Source: Ascochyta rabiei (Eukaryota > Ascomycota > Dothideomycetes > Pleosporales > Didymellaceae). From it: a stretch of 64,000 nucleotides of DNA. Positions 9,809 to 22,500 of this stretch are shown here, in pieces (within the stretch, counting starts at the first letter, position 1; each line of letters opens with the position of its first letter). The notes under the pieces are model-generated. The model made no database searches. It saw nothing but the letters and a program-made list of their open reading frames with translations, and was not told the origin of the DNA. Made by a program: the position numbers and the translations under genes. The DNA is taken from contig NC_082415.1 in assembly GCF_004011695.2 (NCBI RefSeq), positions 186,001 to 250,000 on the forward strand, in the 5' to 3' direction.

Positions 9809-12800
9809 ATGGCGACGACGCTCCAGAAGCAGCTCGCGGCCATCGCCGCCTCGAGCAGCCACCAGCTCGACCTCAAGGCGCAGCGGTCGGCGCACGGCAA
9901 GTCGCTGCTGTTCGAGCCCAAGGTCGCCGGGTCGCAGTCGTTCGAGGCCGTGTTCCTCATCTGCCACGACGGGTTCCGCGAGCTGTGCGCGCTCGACGCC
10001 CGCTTCCGCCACTTCGCCAGCAGCCTCTTCAGCGAGCAGAGCAAGGAAGAGGACCGCGTGCACCTGACCGAGGCCGAGGACAGGAAGCTCGGCGCGGTGC
10101 TGGATGCCTTTCTCACCCTCGTCGGCCCGCGCCTGCTGCTGAAGCCGGCGCAAAAGGCGGTCGAGTGGCTCGTCCGCCGATTCAGGTGAGTGCCAGTGCT
10201 GGCCGTCTGGCCGTCTGGCCGTCTGGCCGTCTGCCCGTCCTGCCCGCTGCTCATCCTGCCTGTCTGCCCCTCTACCCGTCCTGCCTGTCTACCCCTCCCG
10301 CCCGTCCTGCCTGTCCCGCCCGTCCTGCCCCTCCTACCCCTCCTACCCCTCCTACCCCTCCTACCCCTCCTACCCATCCTACCCCTCATGCTGACCCCCC
10401 GCCAGAGTCCACGAGCACAACACAGAGACCCTCGTCTTCACTTACCTCCCCTACCACCAGACCCCGCACTTCACCGCCCTCCTCTCCATCCTGCCCGCCC
10501 AGCCGCGCCACGCCCTGCGCTTCCTCTTCCCCTACATCCAGGCCAAGACGAACCCGCCGCGGCAGACGATTGTCTACACCGCCATCAACACGCCCGACTT
10601 CTTCAACGCCTTCCAGGCCCACATGGTCCGCGTCCTCGAAGCCGGCCACGAGTCGCCCGCCCTGCTCCACTTCTGGGCCACCGTCACCTACCAGGCCATC
10701 CACGGCATCTTTCACGCCCGCTCCTCCGGCAGGAGAGAGCTCCAGGCACAGAGGACCGAAGACGTGCTGCTCACCGTCGTCCCCGTGCTCAACAGCTCCA
10801 TGCGCCTGGCCAACGGGCCCGAGGTCGTCGTCGCCTGCTATCTGATCGTGCACGCCCTCGTCACCAACGCCCGGCTGGGGGACAAGGTGCTCGACTCTCT
10901 GATGGACGCCATGCTGCGCGCCCACGACGCCGACTCGCTGGGCCAGTGCCTGCTGGTCTTGGCCGCCGTCGCCGAGCAGCGATCGAGCGCACAGCTGCCG
11001 ACCCCTGTGAGCAGCCGCCTCTTGAGGATACCGCAGCTGTCCGCCGCCCTCGCAGCCGCCTCGGCCCAGTGCTCCGTCGCGCGTCTGGCCCTGGGCTGTG
11101 CTTTGGGCGCCTGGAGTGGCGCCGCTCGCTCCGACGAGAAGCGCGCCATCTTCACAGACATTGTCCAGTCCAACCTCCTCGCACCGCCACAGACACACGT
11201 CGTCTTGTCCGCTCTGCTCCGGACCGTACGAGACTGCGCGCCTGGCTCGGAAGAACACGGCCAGCTTCTCGAGCTCGCTGCGAGGCTCGCCCAGGACAAA
11301 GCGCTCGCCAGCCAGCTGCAGGTCGCCGCCAAGGAGCACGACGTCGACCTAGACTCACTTGGCCTCTCCATCGACCAGACCATGGAACGTGTCCAGGCAG
11401 TCTCTTTCGACTCGGAAGACGACGAGATGCTCGACGCCGACGCCGACGCCGACGCCCACGCAGCTAGCGGTGCATCGACCCCATCCGTCCCGGCCTTTGA
11501 GACGAGCACTTTTCTGGCTCCCACGACTTCAACCGAGTACAGCGCTGTCGCAGCTGCCTTCGAGCAGGCCGTCTCTTCCCGCCAGGCCGCCCGCTTCCTG
11601 GCCTCTCCCGAGCTCCAGCAAAAGGACGTGGACAAATCGAGCGTCTACCTTGGTTTCTTGGCCCGCGCGTGGTCCACCTCCCGATCGGCCCCTGCTCGAG
11701 TCGCTGCCCTCCGAGCGGCTGCATCCGCCATCAAGCGCGCCCCAGCCACTGCCGACTTCCAAAACATCCTCCCCTACCTTGTGCACGCGCTTTGCGATTC
11801 GTCCTCTCTTGTCCGCCGCTCTGCCGCAGCCTGCGTCGCTGCGCTGTCGAACCGCTCCGTCTCGAAAGCACCCAAAACCTGGGGCTCCGACTTGTACGGC
11901 AAAGCCCCTGGCACCATCTCTGCGCTGAAGCCTGATGAAGTCGCGACCCTGCTCACATCTGTCCTCGCTCCCGTGCTCGAAGAGTGCGTCATGGATTCGA
12001 AATTCGTCGTCCCAGGACTAAGAGACGTGCTGGAAGGTTCGCAGGCAGCAAAGTCGAAGCAGACCATCAAGGCCCCAGTCCGAACCTCGGTCCTCCACTT
12101 CCTCAGCAGCCACGCAGCAGCCACTCCCCTTCTGAAGGTCAGGATCAACGTGCTGCCCCTCTTCAACTTCCTCGGCAAGAACTCGGCCGCCGTTCGCAGC
12201 GACGCTGTCATTCCTCTGATCAAACATTGGTGTGCACTGCCTGCAGCAGACGTGGCCACCAAGTGCACAGACGAGCAGGTCCAGGTCGAAGATGCAGATC
12301 GAGCACATCTCAACGCGCTCGTGGCAAAGGAAGCGAAGAGCGCGCAAGTCCTCGGCGACATCATCTCAGGATCCCTCGGCAAGGAGCGCGTTGCCCTGGT
12401 CGCTGCAGCTTTCGACCACATCAACACCTTGTGGCCCTCGATCAAGTCCGAGTCGAAATTGGCACTGGCTCAAGCCATGCTGGACTTGTCACTCAAGGAG
12501 AGCACCGAGCCCTTTGACCAGCTGTGTCGAGAGCGTGCTCTTGAAACCCTGCGCAGCGTCAAGCTTGACTCTGTCGCCCTCATCACATTCCTTGACAGTG
12601 TTCCTTGTGCGCTCCAGATGCCCGAAGGTCCACCCACGAAGAAGAGAAGACGGACTAGCCGCAACGAGATGGCGCGAGTGGACGTCTCCTCTACAGATGA
12701 GCTGCAACGTCTGCTGCGACGACTCGCCCTGGTGCTGGAACTCATCGAAGGATCGAACCCTGGCCAGCACCCGGCCCTGTTCAGGAACCTCTTCAACGTC

Positions 12801-15378
12801 TTTGGCGACCTGCAGCCACTCAAGCAACAGTCTGGATCCGAGCTCGTTTACTTGCAGAGCATGATCCTGGGCGCGCTGACACCCATCGTCAACACCCTGA
12901 AGGAGCACCCAGAGGCAGCTGAATACCAATCCGCCGTTCGCGCCGACTTGCTCATCGACGCCATCCGTCACTCCACCAGCCCGCAGGTGCAGAACAGCGC
13001 GCTCTTGCTCATCTCCAGCTTGGCAACATGGGTCCCTGACCTGATCCTGCACAACCTGATGCCCATCTTCACCTTCATCGGCTCAACGCTGCTCCGCCAG
13101 CACGATGATTACTCGGCTCAAGTCGTCGACAAGACCATCTCGCGAGTCGTGCCGCAGCTGGCTGCATCGCTGCGCTCCAAGCACAAGAACTTCTTGACCG
13201 GAGTCTCAGATCTGCTGCTGAGCTTCACGGCAGCGTTCGAGCACATCCCGCTGCACCGCAGACTCAAGCTCTTCTCCGAGCTCGCCCGCACGCTCGGGCC
13301 CGAGGACTCGCTGTCTGCGATCCTGGCCCTTCTAGCCGACCGATACCACAACAGCAAGATCCAGCGCAGATTCTCGACCGAGCTGCTGCTCGTCTTCGAC
13401 CCCATCCACACCTTCGATGCCATCAACGGCTACCTGGACCTCGTGGCTGATGCTGCGGGGCCGAAGCCCAAGGTGTCTGACACGCTGTTTGGTCTGAACG
13501 AGAAGAAGCCTGCGGAAGTCGAGGCTGCTATCCAGAACCTCTTGGTGTGCCTTGCGGACCTCGCAGCTGACGACAGACTTCGCGCACATGTCACTAGAGC
13601 GTTCCGACGCAAGTCTGACAACGGCAAGCCCCGTGATATCTTCGCCAGCATCGTTGAAACCACCATCAAGCTCTCCAAGCAGGTCGCCCAGTCGCCCAAG
13701 CTGTACGAATGCTGCAGTCGCGTCCTCGCCCGAGCCCTGGATCTCCTGCCCACCACCGAGCTCGTCAAGTCGGCCGAGCTACTCCTCGCAAAGACCGATG
13801 CTCAGGTACTGGTCGCCGCTATCAAGTCAGTGCAGGTGCGAGCCGCTTCCGTTGTGCAGAACGACCGCCATTCCGTTCACGCATTGGTCTCGTTCTTGCC
13901 TAGCGTCGAAAACGTCCTGCAGCAGTCCAAGTCGTTGGACGCCAAGATCATCTCCGTCAGCTGTATCGACAGCATAGTCGAGCGATTCGGCAAGAAAGAT
14001 GCCGCTGCCGTCGCTTCGGTGGCGCAGACCATTGCCGGCCCCCACTCGCTATCACACGGCGACGACAGGATCCGTGTTCTATCCCTGCTGTGCCTGACCT
14101 CGATCGTTGACGTGCTTGAGGACGAGGCCATCGCGCTTCTGCCATGTATTCTGCCCGTCGCATTCGACTACCTATCCAAGGCCATCGAGGAGGAGAATGT
14201 CGGGTTGCACAATGCAGTCTACACTCTTGTTTCCGACATCATCGAGCGATTGGGATACGTGTTCTCGCGCGAGTACCTCGACGCAGCGCTGCGGCTATCC
14301 CACCGATCTGCCGCTGCTGGTCTCGAGGATGCCTGCGACGAGAGCCGCCGCGCATTCTACCAGAGCGTGTCCGAGCACCTCGGCGCGCAGGAGGTGTTCG
14401 CCGCCATCCAATCTACCTGGACACATGCCCTCTCTCACGGCTTTGATGCATCGCTCCAACACCTCGAGCTGCTTCGCTCCACCGTCGACAGCCAGACCAA
14501 GGCCAAGCTCATCAAGGCCAGCTCCACCCTGTTCACCCTGATTCTGTCGAGCTTCCCTCTGCGAACAGCGATAGGCTCGCAGAAGGATGCAGAATACGAC
14601 GACGAGGAGATGGAGCAGCTCGAGAACACACTCGTCGAGTCGGTAGTCGCAATGGTGCTGAAGCTCAATGACGCTACCTTTCGACCTTTCTTCGTGCAGC
14701 TGGTCGATCAGGAGGGACCTGTAACCTCCAAGCCCGAGCGCGCCATTACCTTTTACAGATTCCTCGCCTCCTTCTTCGATAAATTCAAGGTAGGTCTCCA
14801 CCCATCACATGATAGAGTCGACTAACGCGTCCCAGTCCATCGTAACCACATACTCCGCCTACGTTCTGGACCACGTGGCGAAGCTGCTCGACCAGCTTGT
14901 CCACGAAGATGCAAGCTCAGAGCTCCGCGGCGTCGTCCTCGCAGCGCTACAGAAGACGTTCCAGCACGACCAGGACGGCTTCTGGCAATCTCCCTCACAC
15001 TACGGCGTCATCATGAAGCCACTACTGAAGCTCCTGACCATCACAGCGGCAGAGGACATCACAACCGACGTGATCCCCGCCATCACCGAGTTGGCAGCCG
15101 CATCCGCGTCCTCGCTCGACAACCACCGCGAGATGAACGCCGTGCTGCTCAAGTACATGCGCGACGAAGAAGCCCACACGCGTCTCGCGACGGTACTCTG
15201 CGAACAGAGCCTCACCAAGCGTCTGGGCGAAGAGTGGCTGGGCCTGCTGCCAGAGATGCTGCCCTTCATCAGCGAGCTCCGGGAAGACGACGACGAGATG
15301 GTGGAGCGCGAGACGCAGCGGTGGATCTCCTCTGTCGAGCACATCCTAGGCGAGGACCTCGAAGCCATGCTGCAGTAA
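9809..15378 (+). CDS. UTP10: U3 snoRNP / small-subunit processome protein Utp10 (HEATR1/BP28)
   Basis: Exons 9809-10185, 10406-14789 and 14836-15378 give 1767 residues, normal for fungal Utp10 (~1800). Intron 1 is unusually long (220 bp, GTGAGT...CAG); intron 2 is 46 bp with a CTAAC branch site. Start: residues 1-60 match the family opening, with LDLKAQ...H.KSLLFEPKVA, and exon 1 ends RLLLKPAQKAVEWLVRRFR, both strongly conserved. The body is HEAT-repeat helical. The BP28 C-terminal domain spans ~1500-1660 and crosses intron 2 (TFRPFFVQLVDQEG...FYRFLASFFDKFK|SIVTTYSAYVLDHV). Role from the family: a nucleolar t-UTP component required for pre-18S rRNA processing and rDNA transcription. Essential housekeeping gene with GC-rich, unmutated codons right up to the satellite boundary. 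Confidence 0.95.
10186..10405 (+). repeat. UTP10 intron 1 with simple repeats
   Basis: The intron contains (GGCCGTCT)n at its 5' end and (CCTACCCCT)n of about six copies near its 3' end. This explains both its length (220 bp against 46 bp for intron 2) and the long false frames that cross it. It ends CCCCGCCAG at 10405. Confidence 0.85.
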
Positions 15379-15499
15379 CCTGTCCTTTGTACAAGATGAA
15401 TTAAAAATGTGCCCTTGTCGTGCCCATCTGCAGGCCTAGTTTCTTCTAGAGATCCAACAAAAGCTGGCTCGGGTCCCATTGCAATTCAAATTTACCTCT
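15379..15499 (+). other. UTP10 3' flank
   Basis: AT-rich AATTAAAAATG shortly after the stop codon is a plausible polyadenylation region. Unique sequence lasts only about 120 bp before the satellite starts, so the UTP10 transcript end may fall within the first satellite unit. Confidence 0.45.
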
Positions 15500-17365
15500 C
15501 ACATCATCCCTACCTGCCACTCGTCTCCTGCATACAAGTCCCCTGCTGTACTACATGGTCTAGAAGCTACGCTAGAGTAACGTGTTTGTTTGTTAGGTGT
15601 TAGGTAGTTGCTATAGGTGTTTATAGGCGTTGATTTATTCATCTATTAATCTGTTCTAGAAGAGGTGGGGTTTAGGGGGTTTGGTTATACTTCTACACAT
15701 TCATTATCCCTGCTAGTAATTGTCTCCTGCATATAAGTTACTTATTATACTAGAATGTCTAAAAGGTAAACTAGAGTAACGTGTTTATCTTAAATATGCT
15801 AGTTAGTTGCTGTAGGTGTTTATCAGCGTAGATTTATTTATCTATTAATTCGTTCTAGAAGAGGTGGGGTTTAGGGGTTTGGTTATACTTCTACACATTT
15901 ATTATCCCTACCTGCCACTCGTCTCCTGCTTACAAGTCCCCTGCTGTACTACATGGTCTAGAAGCTACGCTTAGTAACATGTTTATTTGGAATATGCTAG
16001 GTAGTTGCTATAGGTGTTTATCAGCGTAGATTTATTTATCTATTAATTTGTTCTAGAAGATGTGGGGTTTAGGGGGTTTGGTTTTACCTCTACATGTTGT
16101 CCCTGCTAGTAATAGTCTCCTGTATACAAGTCCCTGCTGTACTTACGCTGGCAAAAGGGTAGGGGGTACCCCGGGGTTGGGTAGGGGTTGGGTACGGTCC
16201 GCACGGACTAGGGGTAGGGGTAGGGTAGGGGTAGGGTCCACATGGGGTAGGGGTAGGGTAGGGTCCACATGGGGTACGGGTAGGGGTTGGGTAGGGGTTA
16301 GGTAGGGGTTGGGTAGGGTAGGTGTCAGCGTCCAACTCTTTAACTAAAGCAGTTATTACAAAGCTTTGTACTACAGAAATGTAGAGCAAAACGAGCGCTT
16401 TTAAACGGTCCATATACCGTGAGATTCCGATCAAAACTGGTAGAGTTACAGCAGTTGTTGTGTAAGTCCTAGGTCGTTACAGTGTAGGCCTACGTAACAA
16501 CTGCTCTAGCTCTACTAGTTTTAATCGGAATCTCACGGTATATGGACCGTTTAAAGGCGCTTGTTTTGCTCTACATTTCTGTAGTACAAAGTTTTGCAAT
16601 AACTGCTTTAGTTAAAGAGTTGGACGCTGACACCTACCCTACCTAACCTCTACCCCTACCCCATGTGGACCCTACCCTACCCCTACCCCTACCCCATGTG
16701 GACCCTACCCTATCCCTACCCCTACCCCATGTGGACCCTACCCTACCCCTACCTGTACCCCATGTGGACCCTACCCTACCCCTACCCTCTTAGCATGGAA
16801 TTAGCGTGGGTAGGGGTAGGGGTAGGGTAGGGTAGGGGTACATCACGTGATGTACCCTACCCCTACCCAACCCCTACCCTTTTGCCACCGTAGCTGTACT
16901 ACATAGTCTAGAAGCTACGCTTAGTAACATGTTTATTTAGAATATGCTAGGTAGTTGCTATAGGTGTTTATAGACGTGGATTTGTTTATTTGTTTATTTG
17001 TTCTAGGAGAGGTAGGGTTTAGGGGTTTGGTTATACCTCTACACATTTATTATCCCTACTAGTAATAGTCTCCTATATATAAGTTCCCTGCTGTACTACA
17101 TAGTCTAGAAGCTACGCTTAGTAACATGTTTATTTTAAATATGCTTGGTAGTTGCTATAGGTGTTTATCAGCGTAGATTTATTTATCTATTAATTCGTTC
17201 TAGAAGAGGTGGGGTTTAGGGGGTTTGGTTTTACCTCTACACATTTATTATCCCTACTAGTAATTGTCTCCTGCATACAAGTTACTTATTGTACTAGAAT
17301 TTCTAGAAGGTAAACTAGAGTGACGTGTTTGTTTGTTAAGTGTTAGGTAGTTGCTGTAGGTGTTG
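15500..17365. repeat. ~199-bp satellite array, proximal block
   Basis: The landmark GTCTCCTGCATACAAG recurs at 15523, 15722, 15921, 16115, 17069 and 17266. Spacing is 194-199 bp once the 757 bp contributed by the inserted element at 16144 (with its TSD) are removed. Other landmarks in each unit are TCTAGAAG, AGTAACGTGTTT and GTTCTAGAAGAGGTGGGG. Copies differ mainly by C/T and G/A. The same unit recurs at 25636-25700, 36291-36541 and 45341-46148. No coding capacity. Confidence 0.92.
16144..16892. mobile_element. 749-bp palindromic non-autonomous TIR element with G-rich arms
   Basis: It begins TACGCTGGCAAAAGGG and ends in the reverse complement (TACGGTGGCAAAAGGG, 15 of 16). It is flanked by an exact 8-bp direct repeat GCTGTACT (16136-16143 and 16893-16900), and removing element plus one repeat restores the satellite unit. 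Internally it is a near-complete inverted repeat: G-rich GGGTAGGGGT arrays outside, unique arms at about 16321-16470 and 16490-16634, centre near 16480. The right arm carries an extra small palindrome around ATCACGTGAT (16841-16850). It has no coding region. The 8-bp duplication suggests hAT-type mobilisation (inference); the autonomous partner is not in the window. Confidence 0.85.
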
Positions 17366-17394
17366 ATTAATTGATTAATTAATTAATTAATTAA

Positions 17395-17472
17395 TAAGTT
17401 TAACGTCCTGTGTAAGTCTAAGACTATATAAGACGAGAGCAGTTAAGCTACTCTAGTAATTTAAGGAGTGTG
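17395..17472. repeat. Direct repeat X, left copy
   Basis: 78 bp starting TAAGTTTAACGTCCTGT and ending AAGGAGTGTG. It contains TATATAAGACGAGAGC and is nearly identical to 25717-25794. Weaker similarity continues about 85 bp further in both copies. A TATA-like box followed by a purine-rich stretch would fit part of an LTR, but no TG...CA ends or TSD were found. Confidence 0.7.
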
Positions 17473-17719
17473 TTTCTTTAAAAGGATAGTAAATGTGTGT
17501 TTGTAGTCCAAAAGTAAGGGCCTGTGCCCTAGTTTGTTAAGAAGAGCTGTTACCCTGTTAAATTAGGGTTGTGTAGAACTATCCTACAAGTAGGTAGTTC
17601 TAGCATTTAATATTTGTTGTCTATTGCTAGCTATTGCTATTACAGTCGACAGTCTTTGTATTGTTGTTGTTAATGTTGTTGTTATTGTTGTTATTGTTGT
17701 TTGTTTGTCTATTACTATT
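17473..17719. other. AT-rich interval between direct repeat X and Copia I
   Basis: Includes a GTTGTTATT microsatellite at about 17655-17710 and the target site of Copia I. No gene recognised. Confidence 0.5.
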
Positions 17720-17972
17720 TGTAATAGAGCTTAGAGGACTATACTTAGGTAATTAATTAATTTAATTAGTGTCTATATATTTAATGTGTAACATGTTGCT
17801 TAAGTACAAAGGAAATTTAGTTATTACGTAATCTCGCTTACTTAAGCTTTGTAGGCGACCCTTAGGAGCTCGGTGGTTAATTGTGGAGAAAGGAGCCACT
17901 TAACAATAATCCGTAAGCTTGATTGGATAGGGGAGCACCCTATTAGTTATCTACAGGCTCGGCTGCGCGACA
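17720..17972 (-). repeat. Copia I 3' LTR
   Basis: 253 bp. The outer end reads TGTAATAGAG where the family has TGTGACAGAG; the inner end is GCGCGACA. The two outer-end changes are G-to-A and C-to-T. Confidence 0.92.
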
Positions 17973-19526
17973 CACCCCCCAGGTGATCCCAGCTAGGATT
18001 GCCTGTCTTCTAAGAGCTGCTACGTAGGTAATTAGGCTCTTAAATTCTTAAACTAGATTTCTAAGCTTGTAGTTAGTAGTTTTAATACTCTCTAGTAGTC
18101 TTAGTTTAATTGTAACCCGTTGCTGACTCTAATTGTTCTGCTAAGCGGCTAAAGTAGGTAGCAGACGCTTGTTTAGCTGCAGATTCCTTATTACTAAGCT
18201 GCTAAGTATCCTTTCCTATGCTTGTTTCTTGTAAACCTTATTAGATAAGAGGGATAGTATAGACTAGTAATTGTCTGTTTGCTGTTAAGCTAGTAACGTT
18301 GTGCTGCCTAGAGAAAGTCGCATTCACTCTTACTTTTACTAGGCGTTTTAGAGATCTATATAACTAGCTTACCTGCTTATTTTTCTCTGTTTCTTTAACT
18401 ATCTCTATTAACATAGCCGTAAGTATACCAATTGCTGGTTTCGCGCTCCTCAGACCTACCCTACATGCTTCTTTGTTGTTTTACTAGGTTTGCGTTTCCT
18501 CTGTAGTTGTGATAGCTTAGGGGAGCGTCTATTCAAGCTTCCTGTCTTTGTTTACCAGCTCTTTTAAGTAGTTTTGTTAGCTTTAGCGCTTTCTATAGCC
18601 TTAAAGGCTTTTTTAGACAGCGTCTGTTCAAGCTTCCTGGCCTTGTTTTACCAGCTCTTTTTGGAGGTTTTGCTGACTTTGGCCTATAGAGAGAACCTAA
18701 ATTCAAGCGCCTTGCGCGCACCGCCGCTGCTACCGCCACCCGAGCTGCTGCCCGTGCCGCCAGCGGCTGTGCCGCCAGCGGCTCTGCCGCGCCTGTGCCC
18801 ACACCCACGACCACAACCATAACCACAACCACAACCACAACCGCGCCTAAGCCTACGCCTGCAGCTTTAGCTGCTCCTTCTGCTGCTGCTGCTGCTACTG
18901 CCGCTGCTGCCGCCCTCACCGCCGCCGCCTATGCAGCCTTGCTGCCGCTGCTGCTACCTTGCGCGCTGCCCGCGCCCCCCCTACCAGCTCGCGACCCGTT
19001 GCAGGGCGCTCGCAGGATTATTCCCTGCGAGCGCTGCGTTAACGTGCTTATAGTGAACAGTTTAGTGCCTGTATACGTTAATCGTGTTAGTAGGCAGGAA
19101 AGGCGCTGCTGGTATTGCGCCTAAGGGCATTTGTGCTACCCCCTGTAGGTTTTGTTTAAATAGCGCTTGTAAATAGTAGTCTGACAGCTTGTTTAGCAAC
19201 ATCCGCCTTAAGCCCTTTAGGATTAAGCTAGTTAACAAGCTTGTTTGCTTAGGTAGAGTGACGACTTCCGTAAGCAATTATAACTTGTTGTTTTTTATTA
19301 GCTAACAAGCTTGTAGCAGGCAACTGATCTGCGCTGCGCTCTCTGCGTGGTGAAGGGCCTAATTAAGGATAGGTACTTCTTCTAAGTACCCTCCTTAGTT
19401 AGGTTAGGTTTTAGAGCTGCTAGATACCTATAGGGAGGGGGCTGTCCTCCCTATACATAGTTTAAAGAATTTGCTAAGCCCTGTAGCTGTTAGTTAAGCG
19501 CTCGAAAGAGCTGCCACTGGTAGTTA
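17973..19526 (-). other. Copia I 3' extra region (about 1.55 kb)
   Basis: DNA between the end of RNase H and the 3' LTR, conserved with 57405-58958 of Copia II. It contains a GC-rich low-complexity tract (18714-19010) encoding Ala/Thr/Pro runs on the plus strand or Val/Gly/Ala runs on the element's sense strand, and a lysine/arginine-rich segment. I do not recognise a protein family. Confidence 0.7.
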
Positions 19527-19529
19527 CAG

Positions 19530-22500
19530 GTGCTCTTTTGCCTATTTAGGGAGGGGGTTGTCCTCCCCAGCAATACCACGATCTTCTGCCTCTCTCTTAA
19601 CCTACTCTTTTTCTATGTGATTAATGCTAAACAGGTTCAGGTGTGAGACAAAGCGCTCGTGAGCCTCTCTGGGGAGCGCTTTTGTAAGACTGTTGGCTGG
19701 CATCTCGCTCGTTTTGAGGTATGTTACCTGGAGATTTCCCCTGGCGTACTCTTGTTTTAACTACATATTCTGGATATCTACATAGCGCAGCCAAGTAGTA
19801 AGCTGCTTACTCTCTTCTACTACTAATTAGATTGTTTGTTAGTTGTTGCAGAAAATCTCCTACAGCAACCCTAAGTCTAGCTGAAGTTCGTGTAGAAACT
19901 GTTTAAGAGCTGCTGCTTCCTTAGCCACATGCTCTAACGCTAATAACTCAGCTTTAGTAGTCAAAGTCGTCACTGTTAATTAACGTGCTGCTTTCTAGAT
20001 AATTAGACCACTAAAGAGCTGCACAATATACCCCTAAGAGGAGCGTCTAGTCTCCTAATTGTTAGCAAATAACGCGTCCCCACAGATAAGCAATTAGCTG
20101 CCTTAGTAAGCTCTGTACTGTATCCCTAGGTGCTTTGTTTAATAGAGGTAAGCTATAACCTAAGCTGCTGCCTTAAAGTAAGCAGCTCCTAGATTTATAA
20201 GATAATAGGACAGCTAAGAGGCGGCATACGCTACATCTAGTTAGATTATAATTACTATGTAGAGGATAGATCCTACCTACTCTTAAAACGCTTTAACTTC
20301 TTGCTTTAAAGCTTGCCTGTTATGCTTAAGTAGCTCTTCTATTAGGAAGGGGACTGTTAGGAAGGATCCCTTCTCTACTACTCTAAATTTAGTAGCGAGC
20401 TTGTTAATATAGGCGTCGTGCGCGAGTGTAATAGTTCTAGCAGTTCTATCGCGGATAATACGCACTTCTAGAAACCATTCAGCAGCTCTATAGTCTTCTA
20501 TCTAGTATTTAGCCATTAATAAGCTTATAAGATGCTTTGCAGCAGCTTAATTGTCCTTATAATAGGCTAGCAGAATATCGTCTACATAGAACAGTAGCAC
20601 TATCTAGCGTTTAGCGTTATAGAACAAGTAAGGTTCCTCTTTTAACGCAATTAGGCTAAGCTTCTAGAGAGTAGCTAAGAGCTCTTTGTACTATAGAACC
20701 GGCGAATCACGTAACCTATATAGAGCCTGTAGAAGTAGGACTACCTTCTTAGGTTTTGTAAAGCTATCTGGCAGCTCGCAGAGCACTTAGGGTTGGTCCT
20801 GGCGGCTCGCGTTAAGAAACGCGCCTGCGACGTCATACTGATAGAGCTCCAGGTTAAACTAGGCAGCTATTGCCACTATAGTGCGAAAAGACCTAGAGGC
20901 AAGCGTTGTGGTGTAGGTTGAGACAATTAAATCCTTAGCCTGTAGATCTCTGCGTACACAGATCCTTACCTTATATTTAAGAAAGTAACTATCTTAATCT
21001 AGCTTATATGTGAAGACCTATTTAAGCAGCAGAGGCCTAGCTAAGGCGCTTGCTTAGTCTATTTCTTTCTAGGTTCTCTTTTCTATAAGTGTAGCTATCT
21101 CTTTCTTACAAGCCTGGCGAAATAGAGCTCCTAGTAGGTGGTAGGCGAGATCCTTCCATTTCTTTAGCAAAGGTGGGAGCTTGTTACAGTGCGTGCGCTG
21201 CTCTAAAGGGATTTTTTCCTTCTTTAAGACAGACGCCGCGAGCACTATGTAGATAGTAACAAGCTCTCTTCTACTTATGCCATATTTGTTTGTATGTTTA
21301 AACAGTAGGTAGATAAGCTAGGAGTACCTGTGCTTTCTTATAGAGCTTATTACTAAGTACTGTCCTGCTCTATCCTTATAATTATTAGCAGGTTTATTGC
21401 GCTTGCGGTTATCTATCTGGCGGCTCTGCCTTATAGCTAGACCCTAGACTCTCTGTTAATACAAGCGTCTTGTTACTGCCTTATCTACTCCTGTTGTCCT
21501 TTAAGAAGGTATTAGAACAATTAGTAATGCAGGTCTTGGTAGATCTTCTTCCTTAAGATCCTTGTTATCTACTGGCGCGCTCCCTTCCTAATCAGGTAAG
21601 TGCACTTCCTGTGAGCCGTTAGTTAGATTCTCCTCTTCAGGAGCTTTCCCGCCTAAGGCTAGTGGCTCTGGCTTAGGCGTTGGGTTAGGGGATAGGAGGC
21701 CTGTTTCTCGGTGTCGTTCTGCACAGATCTCCAGCGGCTTGCTGGCCAAGCTTGCCGCGCGTACAGTCTCTGTCTCAGGAGCTCCTTTATTACTAGACTA
21801 GCTATCTAGCAATTAAGATTGCTCCTAAGTGTCACCCCTAAGCTGATGCTTAGAGGACTTACTAAGCGTCAGGTCTCTGTTAGGGAGCTTGATTACTTCT
21901 CCTGCGTTTGTAATCTTGCCAGGTTCATAGAGGATTTCTACTACTGCCTCTGCTTCTTCAGCGCTTATAGTAGTAGATTTATCTACTCTATTATAAAAGA
22001 GCTTCTTATTAAAGGTTACGTTACGCGTTGTTATAACCTGGTTAATTATAGGGACCTATATCTAATAGATGTTAGATACTTAGTACCCTACAAGGTAGCT
22101 GATATGCCCCCTTAGAGTGACTTTAAAGCCCCTCTGATTACGCCTAGCTGCTTGTTCCTTGTTTAAGGGGTAGGCTCGGCAGCCGTAGGCATAAATCCCG
22201 CTCCAATTAGGTCTTAGATCTGCTGTTGCTACCCTTACCTGCTCTGGCTTATACTATTAGAAATACTAAGTAAACTAGAGATTAAGCTCCTTATTTAGGC
22301 TCTATAGCTTGTGTGCGTGTAATAGGCTTATGTTATAGAGCTATACCGCCGCTACAACAATCTCTAGCTAGAGCTTCTAGGGTAGATTTGCTCCGCTCCT
22401 CATCTTGATAGATTTTGTAATTATCTCTTAACCAGCTCTTTCTGCTCCTCTATTCGGCTTGTGTGTGTATAGAGGAGAGGGATCTATATCTATTTCCTAA

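Noticed and set aside
10190..11467. Long Pro/Arg-rich open frames on both strands over UTP10 exon 2 and intron 1
   Set aside because: GC-rich third positions of UTP10 and the repeat-filled intron generate these; the UTP10 frame matches the family through the same region.
16155..16880. GGGTAGGGGT tracts as telomeric DNA or a chromosome end
   Set aside because: The unit is not the fungal telomere hexamer, it is arranged as inverted arms of a discrete element with an 8-bp TSD, and sequence continues normally on both sides.
15500..17365. Regular ~199-bp spacing as a CRISPR-like array or centromere
   Set aside because: The whole unit repeats, with no short repeat plus unique spacer. Only about six units occur here, and nothing but AT-richness suggests a centromere.
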